Positions 26,599 through 35,572 of a stretch of DNA of 50,912 nucleotides are shown here, piece after piece. Source of the stretch: JBDREC01 sp043820105 [NCBI: Pseudomonadota bacterium] (GTDB lineage: Bacteria > Bdellovibrionota_F > JAHFAK01); contig JBDREC010000031.1 of assembly GCA_043820105.1 (NCBI GenBank), positions 1 to 50,912 of the forward strand. The letters run 5' to 3'. The first letter of the stretch is position 1. Each line of letters opens with the position of its first letter. The translations under genes were made by a program, and so were the position numbers. Below the pieces are notes generated by a model. That model had not been told where the DNA came from. It worked only from the letters and a program-made list of their open reading frames with translations, and made no database searches.

Positions 26599-26677
26599 AT
26601 AATAAAACATGAAATTAATGTTTTTGCAAATCTGTATGATAAATTTTTTAACTTTAATGTGTTCCTAGGAGATATTA

Positions 26678-28252
26678 ATGACAAAACTTTTTGAATATAA
26701 ATCAAAAGAACTATTATCACAAAATAAGATTAAAATCCCTTTTGGAAAAATTGCTAAATCAGTTGATGATGCAACTTCAATCTATGAAGAACTACAAGGC
26801 ACTGTTATGATTAAAGGGCAAGCCTTTGTAACTGGAAGAGCTGATAAAGGAGCTATAAAAAAAGCAAGTTCCAAAGATGAAGTTAAAAAGTATGTTTTAG
26901 AAATGCTAAAATTAAAACTCGGTGGATTCGCTGTTGACAATATTTTGATTGAAAAGTGCGAAGACATTCAAAATGAAATGTTTGCTGGTGTAATAATTGA
27001 TGACAGCAATAAATGTCCTGTGCTTATTTTTAGTAAAAAAGGTGGGACAGGGATTGAAGAAATTGCAAAAGAATTTCCTGATTCAATAATCAAGCACCCA
27101 ATAAATATTAAAGACGGCCTAGAAGGCTATACAATTAGAAACCTATTGCGAAAAATTGAGATTACTGGAAATTTACAAACTAAGCTAGCTCTTTTCTTGC
27201 TTAATCTTTATAAGGTTTTCAGAAAATATGATTTAAGATCAATTGAAGTTAATCCAATTGGCTGGACTAAAGATGAAAATGTTGTAGCCCTTGATTGTCA
27301 TGCTACAGTTGATGATTATGCAGTCTTTAGACATCCTGAGCTTAATATTGATTTTGCAAGGGAACTTGATCATGCGCCTACATCACTTGAAAAAATAGCT
27401 TATAAAATTGAAAAAGATGATTTTAGAGGAACTTTTTTCTTTATTCAAACAGAAATACAAAGAAGCAAAGGCGAAAAATATTTAGGTTTTCATGGAGCAG
27501 GTGGTGGTGGGTCAATGATGGCAATGGATGCTATTTTAAATGAAGGATATAAAGTCGTAAATTTTTGTGATACTTCAGGAAATCCTCCTGCTTCAAAGGT
27601 TTATAGAGCAGCGAAAATCATTTTATCTCAACCCGGAATAATTGGATATTTTGGATCTGGCTCAGGTGTCGCATCTCAGGAGCAATTCCACTCCGCGCGC
27701 GGTCTTGTCAAAGCTTTTAATGAAGACAAAATTAAAATTCCTGTTGTTATTAGACTTGGTGGAAATTCAGAAGAACAAGCAATCAATATCTTAGAAAACT
27801 ACACTAAAGATTTAAATATTCCTATCAAATGCTATGGGAAAGATACACCTGTGCAGGAATGCGCTGAGGTTTTGGATAATTTAATAAAAGAAAACTGGAA
27901 TAAGTTAAAATCACTTCATGAAGAACCTAGTCTAAATCATATATCAAAAGCAGAAGATAAAATGGAAAAGATAAATGCATCCTATTCATTTAAGACGGTT
28001 ACAAATGGTACTATAAGTTTTGATTATGATAAGTGTAAAACTTGTGACAGCAAAGTTTGCATTGAGTCTTGCGTTTCAAAAATATTGGAACTAAATAAAA
28101 ATGTTCCAGCTTTAAATATTTCTTTTGAAGATGCAAAAAAAGGGAAGTGTTCTGAATGCCTGGCCTGCGAAGTTGAATGCCAATATGGTGGAGGCAACGA
28201 AGGATGCAGGATCATGCTTCCCATTGAAGGTCTTGATAAAGAAAGAAATTAA
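26678..28252 (+). CDS. Citryl-CoA synthetase large subunit-like ATP-grasp protein with ferredoxin-like C-terminus
   Basis: A 524-residue relative of succinyl-CoA synthetase beta. The ATP-grasp part (opening FEYKSKELLSQNKIKIPFGK) spans about 1-240. The CoA-ligase part carries FHGAGGGGSMMAMDAI and VVIRLGGNSEEQA. Residues 436-524 add a dicluster ferredoxin-like domain: C453, C456, C461, C465 and C491, C494, C497, C501, plus C510. Followed by an alpha-like subunit and a citrate-synthase-fold lyase, it most likely activates citrate to citryl-CoA, as in the two-enzyme citrate cleavage of Hydrogenobacter. The Fe-S tail is not part of ordinary succinyl-CoA synthetases; its job is unknown. Activation of another dicarboxylate cannot be excluded. 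AGGAG precedes the ATG. Confidence 0.78.
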   Translation: MTKLFEYKSKELLSQNKIKIPFGKIAKSVDDATSIYEELQGTVMIKGQAFVTGRADKGAIKKASSKDEVKKYVLEMLKLKLGGFAVDNILIEKCEDIQNEMFAGVIIDDSNKCPVLIFSKKGGTGIEEIAKEFPDSIIKHPINIKDGLEGYTIRNLLRKIEITGNLQTKLALFLLNLYKVFRKYDLRSIEVNPIGWTKDENVVALDCHATVDDYAVFRHPELNIDFARELDHAPTSLEKIAYKIEKDDFRGTFFFIQTEIQRSKGEKYLGFHGAGGGGSMMAMDAILNEGYKVVNFCDTSGNPPASKVYRAAKIILSQPGIIGYFGSGSGVASQEQFHSARGLVKAFNEDKIKIPVVIRLGGNSEEQAINILENYTKDLNIPIKCYGKDTPVQECAEVLDNLIKENWNKLKSLHEEPSLNHISKAEDKMEKINASYSFKTVTNGTISFDYDKCKTCDSKVCIESCVSKILELNKNVPALNISFEDAKKGKCSECLACEVECQYGGGNEGCRIMLPIEGLDKERN

Positions 28253-28260
28253 TTTCAGTC

Positions 28261-28326
28261 GTAAGTAGTATGTTGTAAGTCGTAAGAAATACTTACCACT
28301 TACCACTTACCACTTACCACTTATCG
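28261..28326. repeat. CTTACCAC tandem repeat, copy b
   Basis: GTAAGTAGTATGTTGTAAGT and CGTAAG precede five tandem CTTACCAC-type units ending in ACTTATCGG. The left words pair imperfectly with the right units, forming a hairpin with an AAATA loop. It lies inside the citrate operon, between the large and small subunit genes. Confidence 0.75.
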
Positions 28327-28334
28327 GAGATAAC

Positions 28335-29234
28335 ATGTCCATTATTATTGATGAAAAGAAAAAAATCCTAATTCAAGGAATCACTGGAAGAGAAGGCTCT
28401 ACTAGAGCTAAACTAATGAAAGATTATGGAAGCAACGTTGTAGCTGGTTGCACGCCAGGCAAGGGTGGGCAAGAAGTGAATGGTATACCTGTTTTTGATA
28501 CGGCCGAAGAAGCTGTAGAAGAAACTGGACAAATTGATATTAGTGTTATTTTTGTTCCAGCGCCCCTTGTAAAAGAAGCCGCCTTAGAAGCTTTTGATGC
28601 TAAAATTCCTTTAGCCGTAATTATTCCTGACAGAGTTCCAATCCATGATGTATTAGAAATTTCTGAAAGGGCTAAAAAACTTGGCTTTAATTTTATTGGA
28701 CCTAATACTTTGGGTGTTTTATCTCCTGGGAAAGGCCTTTTAGGAATGATTGGTGGGAAATCTGAATCTGCAAAGCACTGGTTTAAAAAAGGTAAAATTG
28801 GTGTTGTTTCCAGATCAGGTGGAATGACCTCATCACTTGCTTATTATTTAAACCAGGAAAATATTGGGCAAACAACAATTGTTCATGTTGGGGGTGATGC
28901 GATAATAGGAATGCCTATTGCTGATGTAATGCTGGAATTTGAAAAAGATCCTGAAACAGAAGCTATGGTTATGTTCGGAGAAATTGGAACAAGCCAGGAA
29001 GAAGAAGTTGCTCGCTTAGTTAAAGAAGGTAAAATTAGCAAAAAAATAATTGCATATATTGGCGGAAAAGCAGCTAAAGAAGGAACCCGTTTTTCTCATG
29101 CTGGGGCTATAATAGAAGGAAATAAGGGTTCTTATCATGGTAAAGTATCTAGTTTAAAGGAAGCTGGAGTACATGTTGTTGAGAACTTCAATGATATTCC
29201 AAAAGTAACTAAAAATGTTTTAGGTATAAAATAA
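28335..29234 (+). CDS. Citryl-CoA synthetase small subunit-like (SucD-like)
   Basis: A 299-residue relative of succinyl-CoA synthetase alpha. The CoA-binding start reads ILIQGITGREGSTRAKLM. GPNTLGVLSPG sits in the middle and VVSRSGGMTSSLAYYL opens the second domain. The active-site phosphohistidine is H255 in TRFSHAGAIIEG. It would pair with the upstream ATP-grasp subunit to phosphorylate an acid and transfer CoA. GGAG precedes the ATG. The citrate-synthase-like gene follows after 12 bases, which is what points to citrate as the acid. Confidence 0.85.
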   Translation: MSIIIDEKKKILIQGITGREGSTRAKLMKDYGSNVVAGCTPGKGGQEVNGIPVFDTAEEAVEETGQIDISVIFVPAPLVKEAALEAFDAKIPLAVIIPDRVPIHDVLEISERAKKLGFNFIGPNTLGVLSPGKGLLGMIGGKSESAKHWFKKGKIGVVSRSGGMTSSLAYYLNQENIGQTTIVHVGGDAIIGMPIADVMLEFEKDPETEAMVMFGEIGTSQEEEVARLVKEGKISKKIIAYIGGKAAKEGTRFSHAGAIIEGNKGSYHGKVSSLKEAGVHVVENFNDIPKVTKNVLGIK

Positions 29235-29246
29235 AAAGGAGTTATA

Positions 29247-30005
29247 ATGTCAGAATTCACCTGGGAAACAAAAATCACAAAAATTGAACCAAATAAATTA
29301 ACAGTTCGGGGACATAAGCTTGATGAGCTTATTGGCAAAGCAAAATATTCGGACATGGTTTATCTTTTACTCAAAGGAAATTTTCCAAATCAGGAAGTTT
29401 CAAATATTTTTGAAGCTATTTTAGTCTCTTCTGTTGATCATGGTGTTACACCTCCATCTACAATCGCAGCCAGAACTTCAGCTTCATCCGGGGCGCCTAT
29501 AAATGCAGCTTTAGCAGCTGGCATTTTGACAATAAATAAGCATCATGGTGGGGCTATAGAAAATTGCATGAATACATTAATAAATATTAAAAATATAACT
29601 AAGGGAAATGATCTTAAGCTTGAAGAATATATACAAAAGCTTGTTAAAGAAAACCGAGCAAATAAAATTCGATTTTCTGGTTTTGGCCACAGAATTCACA
29701 CTGATGATCCTAGGACTAAAAAGCTGTTTGAAATAGCAGAAAAAAATAATATTTGTAAAACTTATTTTCAGATCATTAGGTGCTTAGAGATAACAATTGA
29801 AAAAGAATATGGTAAAAAGCTACCAATTAATGTTGATGGTGCTATAGCTGCTATTTTATGCGAGCTTGATTTTAACTCAAAACTTGCTAATGCTTTTTTT
29901 ATAATTTCCAGGCTTCCTGGTTTATGTGCTCATATCCAAGAAGAGTATTCTATGAAACCTATGCGAACAATTGTGCCTAAAGAAGCTGAATATACTGGAA
30001 AATAA
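29247..30005 (+). CDS. Citryl-CoA lyase-like protein (citrate synthase fold)
   Basis: A 252-residue short member of the citrate synthase superfamily, lacking the N-terminal extension of ordinary citrate synthases (~430). All three catalytic residues are present: H100 in NKHHGGAIEN, H148 in FSGFGHRIHTDDPR and D197 in INVDGAIAA. The closing CAHIQEEYSMKPMRTIVPK matches the family's AHxxEQ end. Small proteins of this kind split citryl-CoA into acetyl-CoA and oxaloacetate. Together with the two preceding subunits it forms a complete citrate-cleaving set, the key step of the reductive TCA cycle or of cytosolic acetyl-CoA supply. AAGGAG precedes the ATG. Confidence 0.83.
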   Translation: MSEFTWETKITKIEPNKLTVRGHKLDELIGKAKYSDMVYLLLKGNFPNQEVSNIFEAILVSSVDHGVTPPSTIAARTSASSGAPINAALAAGILTINKHHGGAIENCMNTLINIKNITKGNDLKLEEYIQKLVKENRANKIRFSGFGHRIHTDDPRTKKLFEIAEKNNICKTYFQIIRCLEITIEKEYGKKLPINVDGAIAAILCELDFNSKLANAFFIISRLPGLCAHIQEEYSMKPMRTIVPKEAEYTGK

Positions 30006-30025
30006 TTTAGCTATCTATATTTAAT

Positions 30026-33000
30026 CTAATCATCAAACCATCTATAAATAGCTGGAATCATAAATAAGGTTAAAAAAGTTGATGTAATTAAGCCAAAAAT
30101 TACGACTGTTGCAAGGGGTCTTTGAATTTCTGAACCAATTCCTTTAGAAAACAATAATGGTGATAGGCCAAGGACAGTGGTCAGTGCTGTCATTAAAACA
30201 GGACGTACTCGAAGAAGTGCTCCCTCAATTACAGCTTTTTCTACAATAAGACCAGATAAGCGAAGATCCTTTATATATGTTACAAGCACTAATCCATTTT
30301 GGATAGCAATACCGAATAAAGCAATAAAGCCAACGGCTGCTGGAACTGAAAGAAATTCACCCATAATTAACAAGCCAAAAACGCCCCCAATTAAAGCCAA
30401 TGGAACATTCAAAATAATAAGCAGGCAAAGTTTAATTGAAGCGAAGTTCAAATAAAGCATTATAAAAATAAGAGTTAATATAATGGGAATAATAATCGCC
30501 AACCGCCGCATAGCTCTTTGTTGGTTTTCAAATTGGCCACCAAATTCAATAGTATATCCTGGAGGCATGGAAAGCTTTTCATTTATTCTATGTTTAATAT
30601 CACTAATAACAGATCCTAAATCCCTTCCTCGAATGTTTGCTTGAACTGTCCATTTTCTTTGATTCTTTTCTCTGTTTATTTGAATAGGGCCATTAAGTTT
30701 TTTTATACTGGCAATTAGAGATAAAGGTATATTTATTCCATCTTTATTTGTAACTAAAAGATTTTCTATATTACTAACGTTATCCCTGAAAATATTATCA
30801 TAACGAACATGAATGCCAAAACTTCTATTATTGATATAAATATTATCAATGACCTCGCCACCCAAAGCGATTTCTATTAATTTAATTATTTCACTAGTAT
30901 CAACGTTATAGCGTGCACATACTTGCCTATCAGGAATAATCTGAACCTGCGGCTGGCCAAAGCTTTGTTCAACGAATAAATCCTTTAGTCCTTCAACATT
31001 CTCAATAATATTCTTTATTTCATTTGCTTTATTTCGCAGAACGCTTAGATCTTCTCCAAATATATTTATAGCTATATCTGTCTTAACACCAGATAATAAT
31101 TCATCAAAAGCATTTTGAATTGGTTGTGAAAAATTTAATTGAACGCCTGGATATTGTTTTAAGCGCTTATCAATTTTGTTTATTAAATCATTTTTATTGC
31201 CAAAGTTTTTCCATTTATTAACATCTTCTAATGCAATAAAAATTTCAGCATAATTTATAGGATGCGGGTGGCTTCCAGTTTCAGGTCGTCCTATCCTTGA
31301 AATGGTCTGATGAACTTCAGGGAATTTAACAATCTCCTTTTCTAGGCTTTTAATAGTTTCAGTTGCTTTTTCTAGGGATATTGAAGGTGCCATCGTAACA
31401 CCAATTTGAATAGATCCTTCTTCTAGCCTAGGCATGAATTCAGTACCAATATTAAATAAAATAAAAATGCTAATTAAAAATAGGATAAAAATCATTGAGA
31501 GTAAATATTTTTTTGTTTTAATGGCTGACTTCAATAAAAAATGATAATAGTTTGTAATTTTGTCAATAATAAATATTTTAACTTTAATGTCTTTTTTCAG
31601 GAAAATTGAGCATATTACTGGAGAAACAATTAAAGCTGTAAACAAGGATCCAATTAAAGCAAAACTAATAGTATAGGCAATTGGAGAAAACATTTTTCCT
31701 TCAATACCTTCTAAAGTAAAAATTGGTAAAAGAACTATAACAATAATCAAAGTAGAGAATAAAATAGGTCTGGCAACTTCTCTGGATGCTTGCAAAATAA
31801 CTTCTTTTTTATCAATTTCTTCTAATTGATTTTGAGCAAATTTTCTGGAAATATTTTCAACAATTACAATTGAACCATCAGCAAGCATTCCTATTGCAAT
31901 CGCTAAGCCTCCTAAAGACATAAGATTAGCAGATAGTCCAGAAAACCCCATCATAATAAATGTAATAAAAGCACAAATTGGCAGAGATAATGTTACTATT
32001 AAGGCAGTCCTTATATTACCAAGAAAAATTATTAATGTTAAAACAACAAGCAAGGCTCCAATTAAAAGGGCTTTTATTACAGTTAATGTTGCCTTATTAA
32101 CCAGTTCTGCTTGCTCATAATAGGGAATTAGTTTTACACCCTTGGGTAATGAGCTTTGAATTTCTGATATTTTTTCATAAAGATTTTTAATTACTTCTGA
32201 AGTATTTTCATTATACAATTGTAAAACCATTCCAGAAACAACTTCTTCTTCTCCATTTCTCGTTACCACACCTCTTCTTATTTCATTACCATACTCAACT
32301 CTAGCTATGTCTTTTATTGTTATAGGTACTTGCTTAATATTTTTTATTGGAATATTTTGGATATCTTCCTTTTTAGTTAATAGACCAATTCCTCTCAGTA
32401 AATATTCTTCAGAATTAATTACTAAAAATTGTCCGCCAGCATTTTTATTATTATTCCTAACTGATTCAATAAGTTCATTAAGACTAATATCATACTTGGC
32501 CATAGAATAAGGATTAAGTTTTATTTGATATTGAAGAACATGACCTCCAATTGAGAGAATATCTGTCACTCCTTTTATTGATTGGAGTTTTATTTTTACA
32601 ATCCAATCATTAATTTCTCTAAGATAGGTGTTTTTTTCTTTGCCTCCGCAATCTAAATTATCTTCTCCAACTAAATAATACATAAAAATCTGGCCTAAGC
32701 CAGAAGAAATAGGTCCCAAGACCGGCGGTTCATGCATTTCAGGAAGGTCTGCCGTAGCACTTACGAGCCTCTGGGCTACAATCTGCCTTGCAAAATATAT
32801 ATCAACTGAATCTTCAAAATAAATATAAATGACTGCCATTCCAAAAGCAGAAGTTGATTTGATTTTTGTAACAGATGGCAAACCATTCATGGCAGATTCT
32901 ATAGGATATGTTATAAACCTTTCAATTTCTTCAGGAGCCATTCCATGGGCTTCAGCAAATACAGGAACCATTACCGGAGAAATATCAGGAAAAGCGTCAA

Positions 33001-33106
33001 CTGGTAACTTATTATATTGATATAAACCAAATGCAATAATTAAAAACACAAGCAATACTATTAAAAGGCGGTTTTTTAGAGAAATTATCATGAGTTTTTC
33101 TATCAT
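30026..33106 (-). CDS. czcA: Heavy-metal efflux RND transporter (CzcA/CusA family)
   Basis: A 1026-residue inner-membrane RND pump with 12 predicted helices and two large periplasmic loops. The helix-4 proton relay reads LAIAIGMLADGSIVIVENIS with D410, the HME-RND pattern. The start IISLKNRLLIVLLVFLIIAF and the end TTVLGLSPLLFSKGIGSEIQ are family-typical. It exports divalent or monovalent metal from periplasm and cytoplasm to the outside. The motif favours the Czc-type (Zn/Co/Cd) class over Cus, but the metal is not certain. It is third in a tight operon after the outer-membrane and adaptor genes, 15 bases from the latter. GAGGGT precedes the ATG. Confidence 0.9.
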   Translation of the reverse strand: MIEKLMIISLKNRLLIVLLVFLIIAFGLYQYNKLPVDAFPDISPVMVPVFAEAHGMAPEEIERFITYPIESAMNGLPSVTKIKSTSAFGMAVIYIYFEDSVDIYFARQIVAQRLVSATADLPEMHEPPVLGPISSGLGQIFMYYLVGEDNLDCGGKEKNTYLREINDWIVKIKLQSIKGVTDILSIGGHVLQYQIKLNPYSMAKYDISLNELIESVRNNNKNAGGQFLVINSEEYLLRGIGLLTKKEDIQNIPIKNIKQVPITIKDIARVEYGNEIRRGVVTRNGEEEVVSGMVLQLYNENTSEVIKNLYEKISEIQSSLPKGVKLIPYYEQAELVNKATLTVIKALLIGALLVVLTLIIFLGNIRTALIVTLSLPICAFITFIMMGFSGLSANLMSLGGLAIAIGMLADGSIVIVENISRKFAQNQLEEIDKKEVILQASREVARPILFSTLIIVIVLLPIFTLEGIEGKMFSPIAYTISFALIGSLFTALIVSPVICSIFLKKDIKVKIFIIDKITNYYHFLLKSAIKTKKYLLSMIFILFLISIFILFNIGTEFMPRLEEGSIQIGVTMAPSISLEKATETIKSLEKEIVKFPEVHQTISRIGRPETGSHPHPINYAEIFIALEDVNKWKNFGNKNDLINKIDKRLKQYPGVQLNFSQPIQNAFDELLSGVKTDIAINIFGEDLSVLRNKANEIKNIIENVEGLKDLFVEQSFGQPQVQIIPDRQVCARYNVDTSEIIKLIEIALGGEVIDNIYINNRSFGIHVRYDNIFRDNVSNIENLLVTNKDGINIPLSLIASIKKLNGPIQINREKNQRKWTVQANIRGRDLGSVISDIKHRINEKLSMPPGYTIEFGGQFENQQRAMRRLAIIIPIILTLIFIMLYLNFASIKLCLLIILNVPLALIGGVFGLLIMGEFLSVPAAVGFIALFGIAIQNGLVLVTYIKDLRLSGLIVEKAVIEGALLRVRPVLMTALTTVLGLSPLLFSKGIGSEIQRPLATVVIFGLITSTFLTLFMIPAIYRWFDD

Positions 33107-33121
33107 TTAATACCCTCTTTA

Positions 33122-34147
33122 TTAATGTCCATGGCCAGCATGCTCTGAAAGTCCCTCAGTAATCAGTTTTGATTTTAATTCAAAAGAACCTTCTATTACA
33201 TATTCGTCATTAAGCTTTAAGCCTCTTTTAACATGGACATAATCGCCATCGGCTTCGCCAATGATAATTTCAATAGCTTTAAACTCGTTATTGTTAATCG
33301 GAACAAAAACCTTTTGTATAGAATTTATACTTTGAATAGCTTTTAATTTAATTACAGGAAGTTTGTTTTTATATATATTGCTTTGAATAATTCCATTTAC
33401 AAATATTGCCGGTTTCCATATGTGATCTTTATTATCTAATACTACTTTAGCAATTGCTGTGCGATTTTTTTTATCAAGATAAGGACTTATGTATGAAATA
33501 ATTCCCATTCTTTCTTTTTGATTATCATTACTCCTTATTAATATCTTTTGTCCTTTTTTTATATAATTTAAATCTTTTTCAAAAACATTAAAATTTGCCC
33601 ATACATCATTAAGGTTTGCTATTTTGTAAATAACTTTATCTGGCGTTAAAATTTCACCAAGTGAAAGTTGCTTATATATAATTTGTCCGGAAATTAATGA
33701 TATTACATTATAATTTGATAGGCTCTCATTACTTTCAATAATTGCAAGAACTTCCCCTTCTTTTACAGAATCACCAACATTTTTTAATACTTTTTTGACA
33801 ATCCCAGGAAATCTAGGTGAAATAGTCACAAAATTGTCTTCATTAAATCCGATTTCTCCAAGGAGAGTTGTTTTTCTTTCTAAATTTCTTAATTCAACTT
33901 TTTCCTTTTTTATTTTCGCAAGTCTTACTGATTCATCTGAAATATGCACAGTATCAACTATTTCATTAACGGAAATATGATCATCATTGTTATCAACACC
34001 AAGCTCCGTCTCTGTCTCATGGTCAGTCTCATGCTCATGATCGTGAGACTGATCATTAATTTTATTTTTTTCACAAGCACTAATTAAAAATAATATTCCT
34101 AAAAGTAAGCCAATATATACTAAGTTGTTTTTACTTCTTTTTATCAT
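33122..34147 (-). CDS. RND periplasmic adaptor (CzcB-like lipoprotein)
   Basis: A 341-residue membrane fusion protein. The N-terminus has a helix and lipobox LISAC, so it is a lipoprotein anchored at about C25. A His/Asp/Glu-rich stretch (DQSHDHEHETDHETETELGV and DNNDDH) follows directly, and the C-terminus ends SEHAGHGH; both could bind metal. The lipoyl-like halves carry PRFPGIVKKVLKNVGDSVKE and GQIIYKQLSLGEIL. It links the RND pump to the TolC-like channel. AAGGAG precedes the ATG. His-rich ends favour zinc, cobalt, nickel or copper. Confidence 0.88.
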   Translation of the reverse strand: MIKRSKNNLVYIGLLLGILFLISACEKNKINDQSHDHEHETDHETETELGVDNNDDHISVNEIVDTVHISDESVRLAKIKKEKVELRNLERKTTLLGEIGFNEDNFVTISPRFPGIVKKVLKNVGDSVKEGEVLAIIESNESLSNYNVISLISGQIIYKQLSLGEILTPDKVIYKIANLNDVWANFNVFEKDLNYIKKGQKILIRSNDNQKERMGIISYISPYLDKKNRTAIAKVVLDNKDHIWKPAIFVNGIIQSNIYKNKLPVIKLKAIQSINSIQKVFVPINNNEFKAIEIIIGEADGDYVHVKRGLKLNDEYVIEGSFELKSKLITEGLSEHAGHGH

Positions 34148-34195
34148 TCAAAACTCCTTTTCAGTCAATTTTATCAAAAGCTATAAATATTTTTA

Positions 34196-35431
34196 CTACA
34201 TATTATCAAATGATATTTGTAAGTCTTTTTCCAATTCATATTGTTTTTTAGAAAAAGCTAATTTTGAATCAAGTAATGATGATTCGATTTTAATAAGTTG
34301 TTTTTGAGTATCCATAAGTTCTAAATAACTCACTTTTCCAAGCTTGTAATATTTTTCAAGCTTTGTATATGATTTATTTGTCATTGGTAATATCTCATTT
34401 TCAAGAAGTGCAACTTCCTTTTTCAAGATGATTAGGTCTTCATATAAATTAGCAATTTGGCATTCTAGGTTATTTTTTAGGCTGGCAAGATTTTTGCTTT
34501 CTATTTTTTGATCTATCCAAGCTGCACTTATTTCGCCTTGATTTCTATTAAAAATAGGCAGCCCAATGCCTAAAGAAAATATAAATACATTTTCATCATC
34601 TGGAAAAATACGTTTATAACCAAATCCAATAGATAAGTCAGGTACTCTTAATGCTTTATTAAATTGCACTTCATTTTCTTTTTTATTTAATATAATATTT
34701 TGTCTTTTTAAATTAAGGTTATTTTGCAATGTTTTTTGTAATTCACTTAAGCTAGGAATTTTTTTAGGAATTAAGATTTCATCTAATAAAGTATCAAAAT
34801 CAGGTACTGTGCTTTCCCACATTACTGCTAAATTCTTTTTTGCTATTCTATATTCTTTATGCAAATTTAATTGGCTGAATTTACTCATTGCCAGCTTAAT
34901 ATTAGCTCTATCTATTTCAACTGAAGATCCTGACCCAAGAGTGTTTCTTTTATCACAAGATTTAAGAATATCTTCATTGAGTTTATGTACTTTTTCCAGC
35001 AATTTAAGCTTTTTTTGAATTAGTAAGCAGTCTAAATATTTAATCTTTACTTCATAAACGATCTTTGCTAGTCCAATATTATAATCAATTATTGCAAGTT
35101 CTTTATTTTTTTCAAAAACACTTAGGCGTTTAGCTCTCTTGCCACCAAGCTCAAATAATTGATTCAACATTATTTCATTTTCGCCATAAACAAAGTTTTC
35201 ACTAACAATTTCAAGCTCTGGGTTTGGAATTAGTCGTGCATTCCTAATAAGATTATTTTTTAATTCAATATCTAATTTAGCTGCTTTTAATTGATAATTA
35301 CTTTTTAAGGTCTTAGAAATTGCTTCATTGAGTGTTATAATGTTTTTATTACTTTTTTTTTTAATTGCATAACTATTAATAGCTAGCATACAAACAAAAC
35401 AAGAACAAATTATTATCAAAAAGCGTTTCAT
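34196..35431 (-). CDS. Outer-membrane efflux channel (TolC/CzcC-like)
   Basis: A 411-residue outer-membrane factor. The signal peptide is MKRFLIIICSCFVCMLAINS with a cut after SYA. Two long coiled-coil repeats follow, with typical openings TLNEAISKTLKSNYQLKAA and RVPDLSIGFGYKRIFPDDEN, and an end piece SYLELMDTQKQLIKIESSLL. It forms the exit channel of the tripartite metal pump. First gene of the operon; 48 bases separate it from the adaptor. AAGGA precedes the ATG. A promoter-like pair lies upstream. Confidence 0.88.
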   Translation of the reverse strand: MKRFLIIICSCFVCMLAINSYAIKKKSNKNIITLNEAISKTLKSNYQLKAAKLDIELKNNLIRNARLIPNPELEIVSENFVYGENEIMLNQLFELGGKRAKRLSVFEKNKELAIIDYNIGLAKIVYEVKIKYLDCLLIQKKLKLLEKVHKLNEDILKSCDKRNTLGSGSSVEIDRANIKLAMSKFSQLNLHKEYRIAKKNLAVMWESTVPDFDTLLDEILIPKKIPSLSELQKTLQNNLNLKRQNIILNKKENEVQFNKALRVPDLSIGFGYKRIFPDDENVFIFSLGIGLPIFNRNQGEISAAWIDQKIESKNLASLKNNLECQIANLYEDLIILKKEVALLENEILPMTNKSYTKLEKYYKLGKVSYLELMDTQKQLIKIESSLLDSKLAFSKKQYELEKDLQISFDNM

Positions 35432-35471
35432 AAGACTTGTTCCTTATAAATATAACTTATAATTTTTATTA

Positions 35472-35500
35472 ATTTTATGTATTTGATTCGAAATTGTCGA
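35472..35500 (-). promoter_or_regulatory. Promoter-like element of the metal efflux operon
   Basis: On the minus strand TCGACA (35500-35495), 17 bases and TAAAAT (35477-35472) lie about 40 bases before the outer-membrane gene. The -35 box differs from consensus by one base. No metal-regulator gene or clear operator dyad is nearby. Confidence 0.4.
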
Positions 35501-35572
35501 GCTAAAGTTTTATTTAAATATAGAAATAATTTTTGTTAATTTAAGAAAAAAGCTGAAATAATTTTTTTTTTA

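Noticed and set aside
28261-28326. Tandem repeats resembling a small CRISPR array
   Set aside because: The units are eight bases, contiguous and without spacers, and no cas genes are present.
26678-30005. Ordinary succinyl-CoA synthetase with a citrate synthase
   Set aside because: The third protein is 252 residues, far shorter than TCA citrate synthase, and the operon layout matches citryl-CoA synthetase plus lyase. Kept as the main alternative only.
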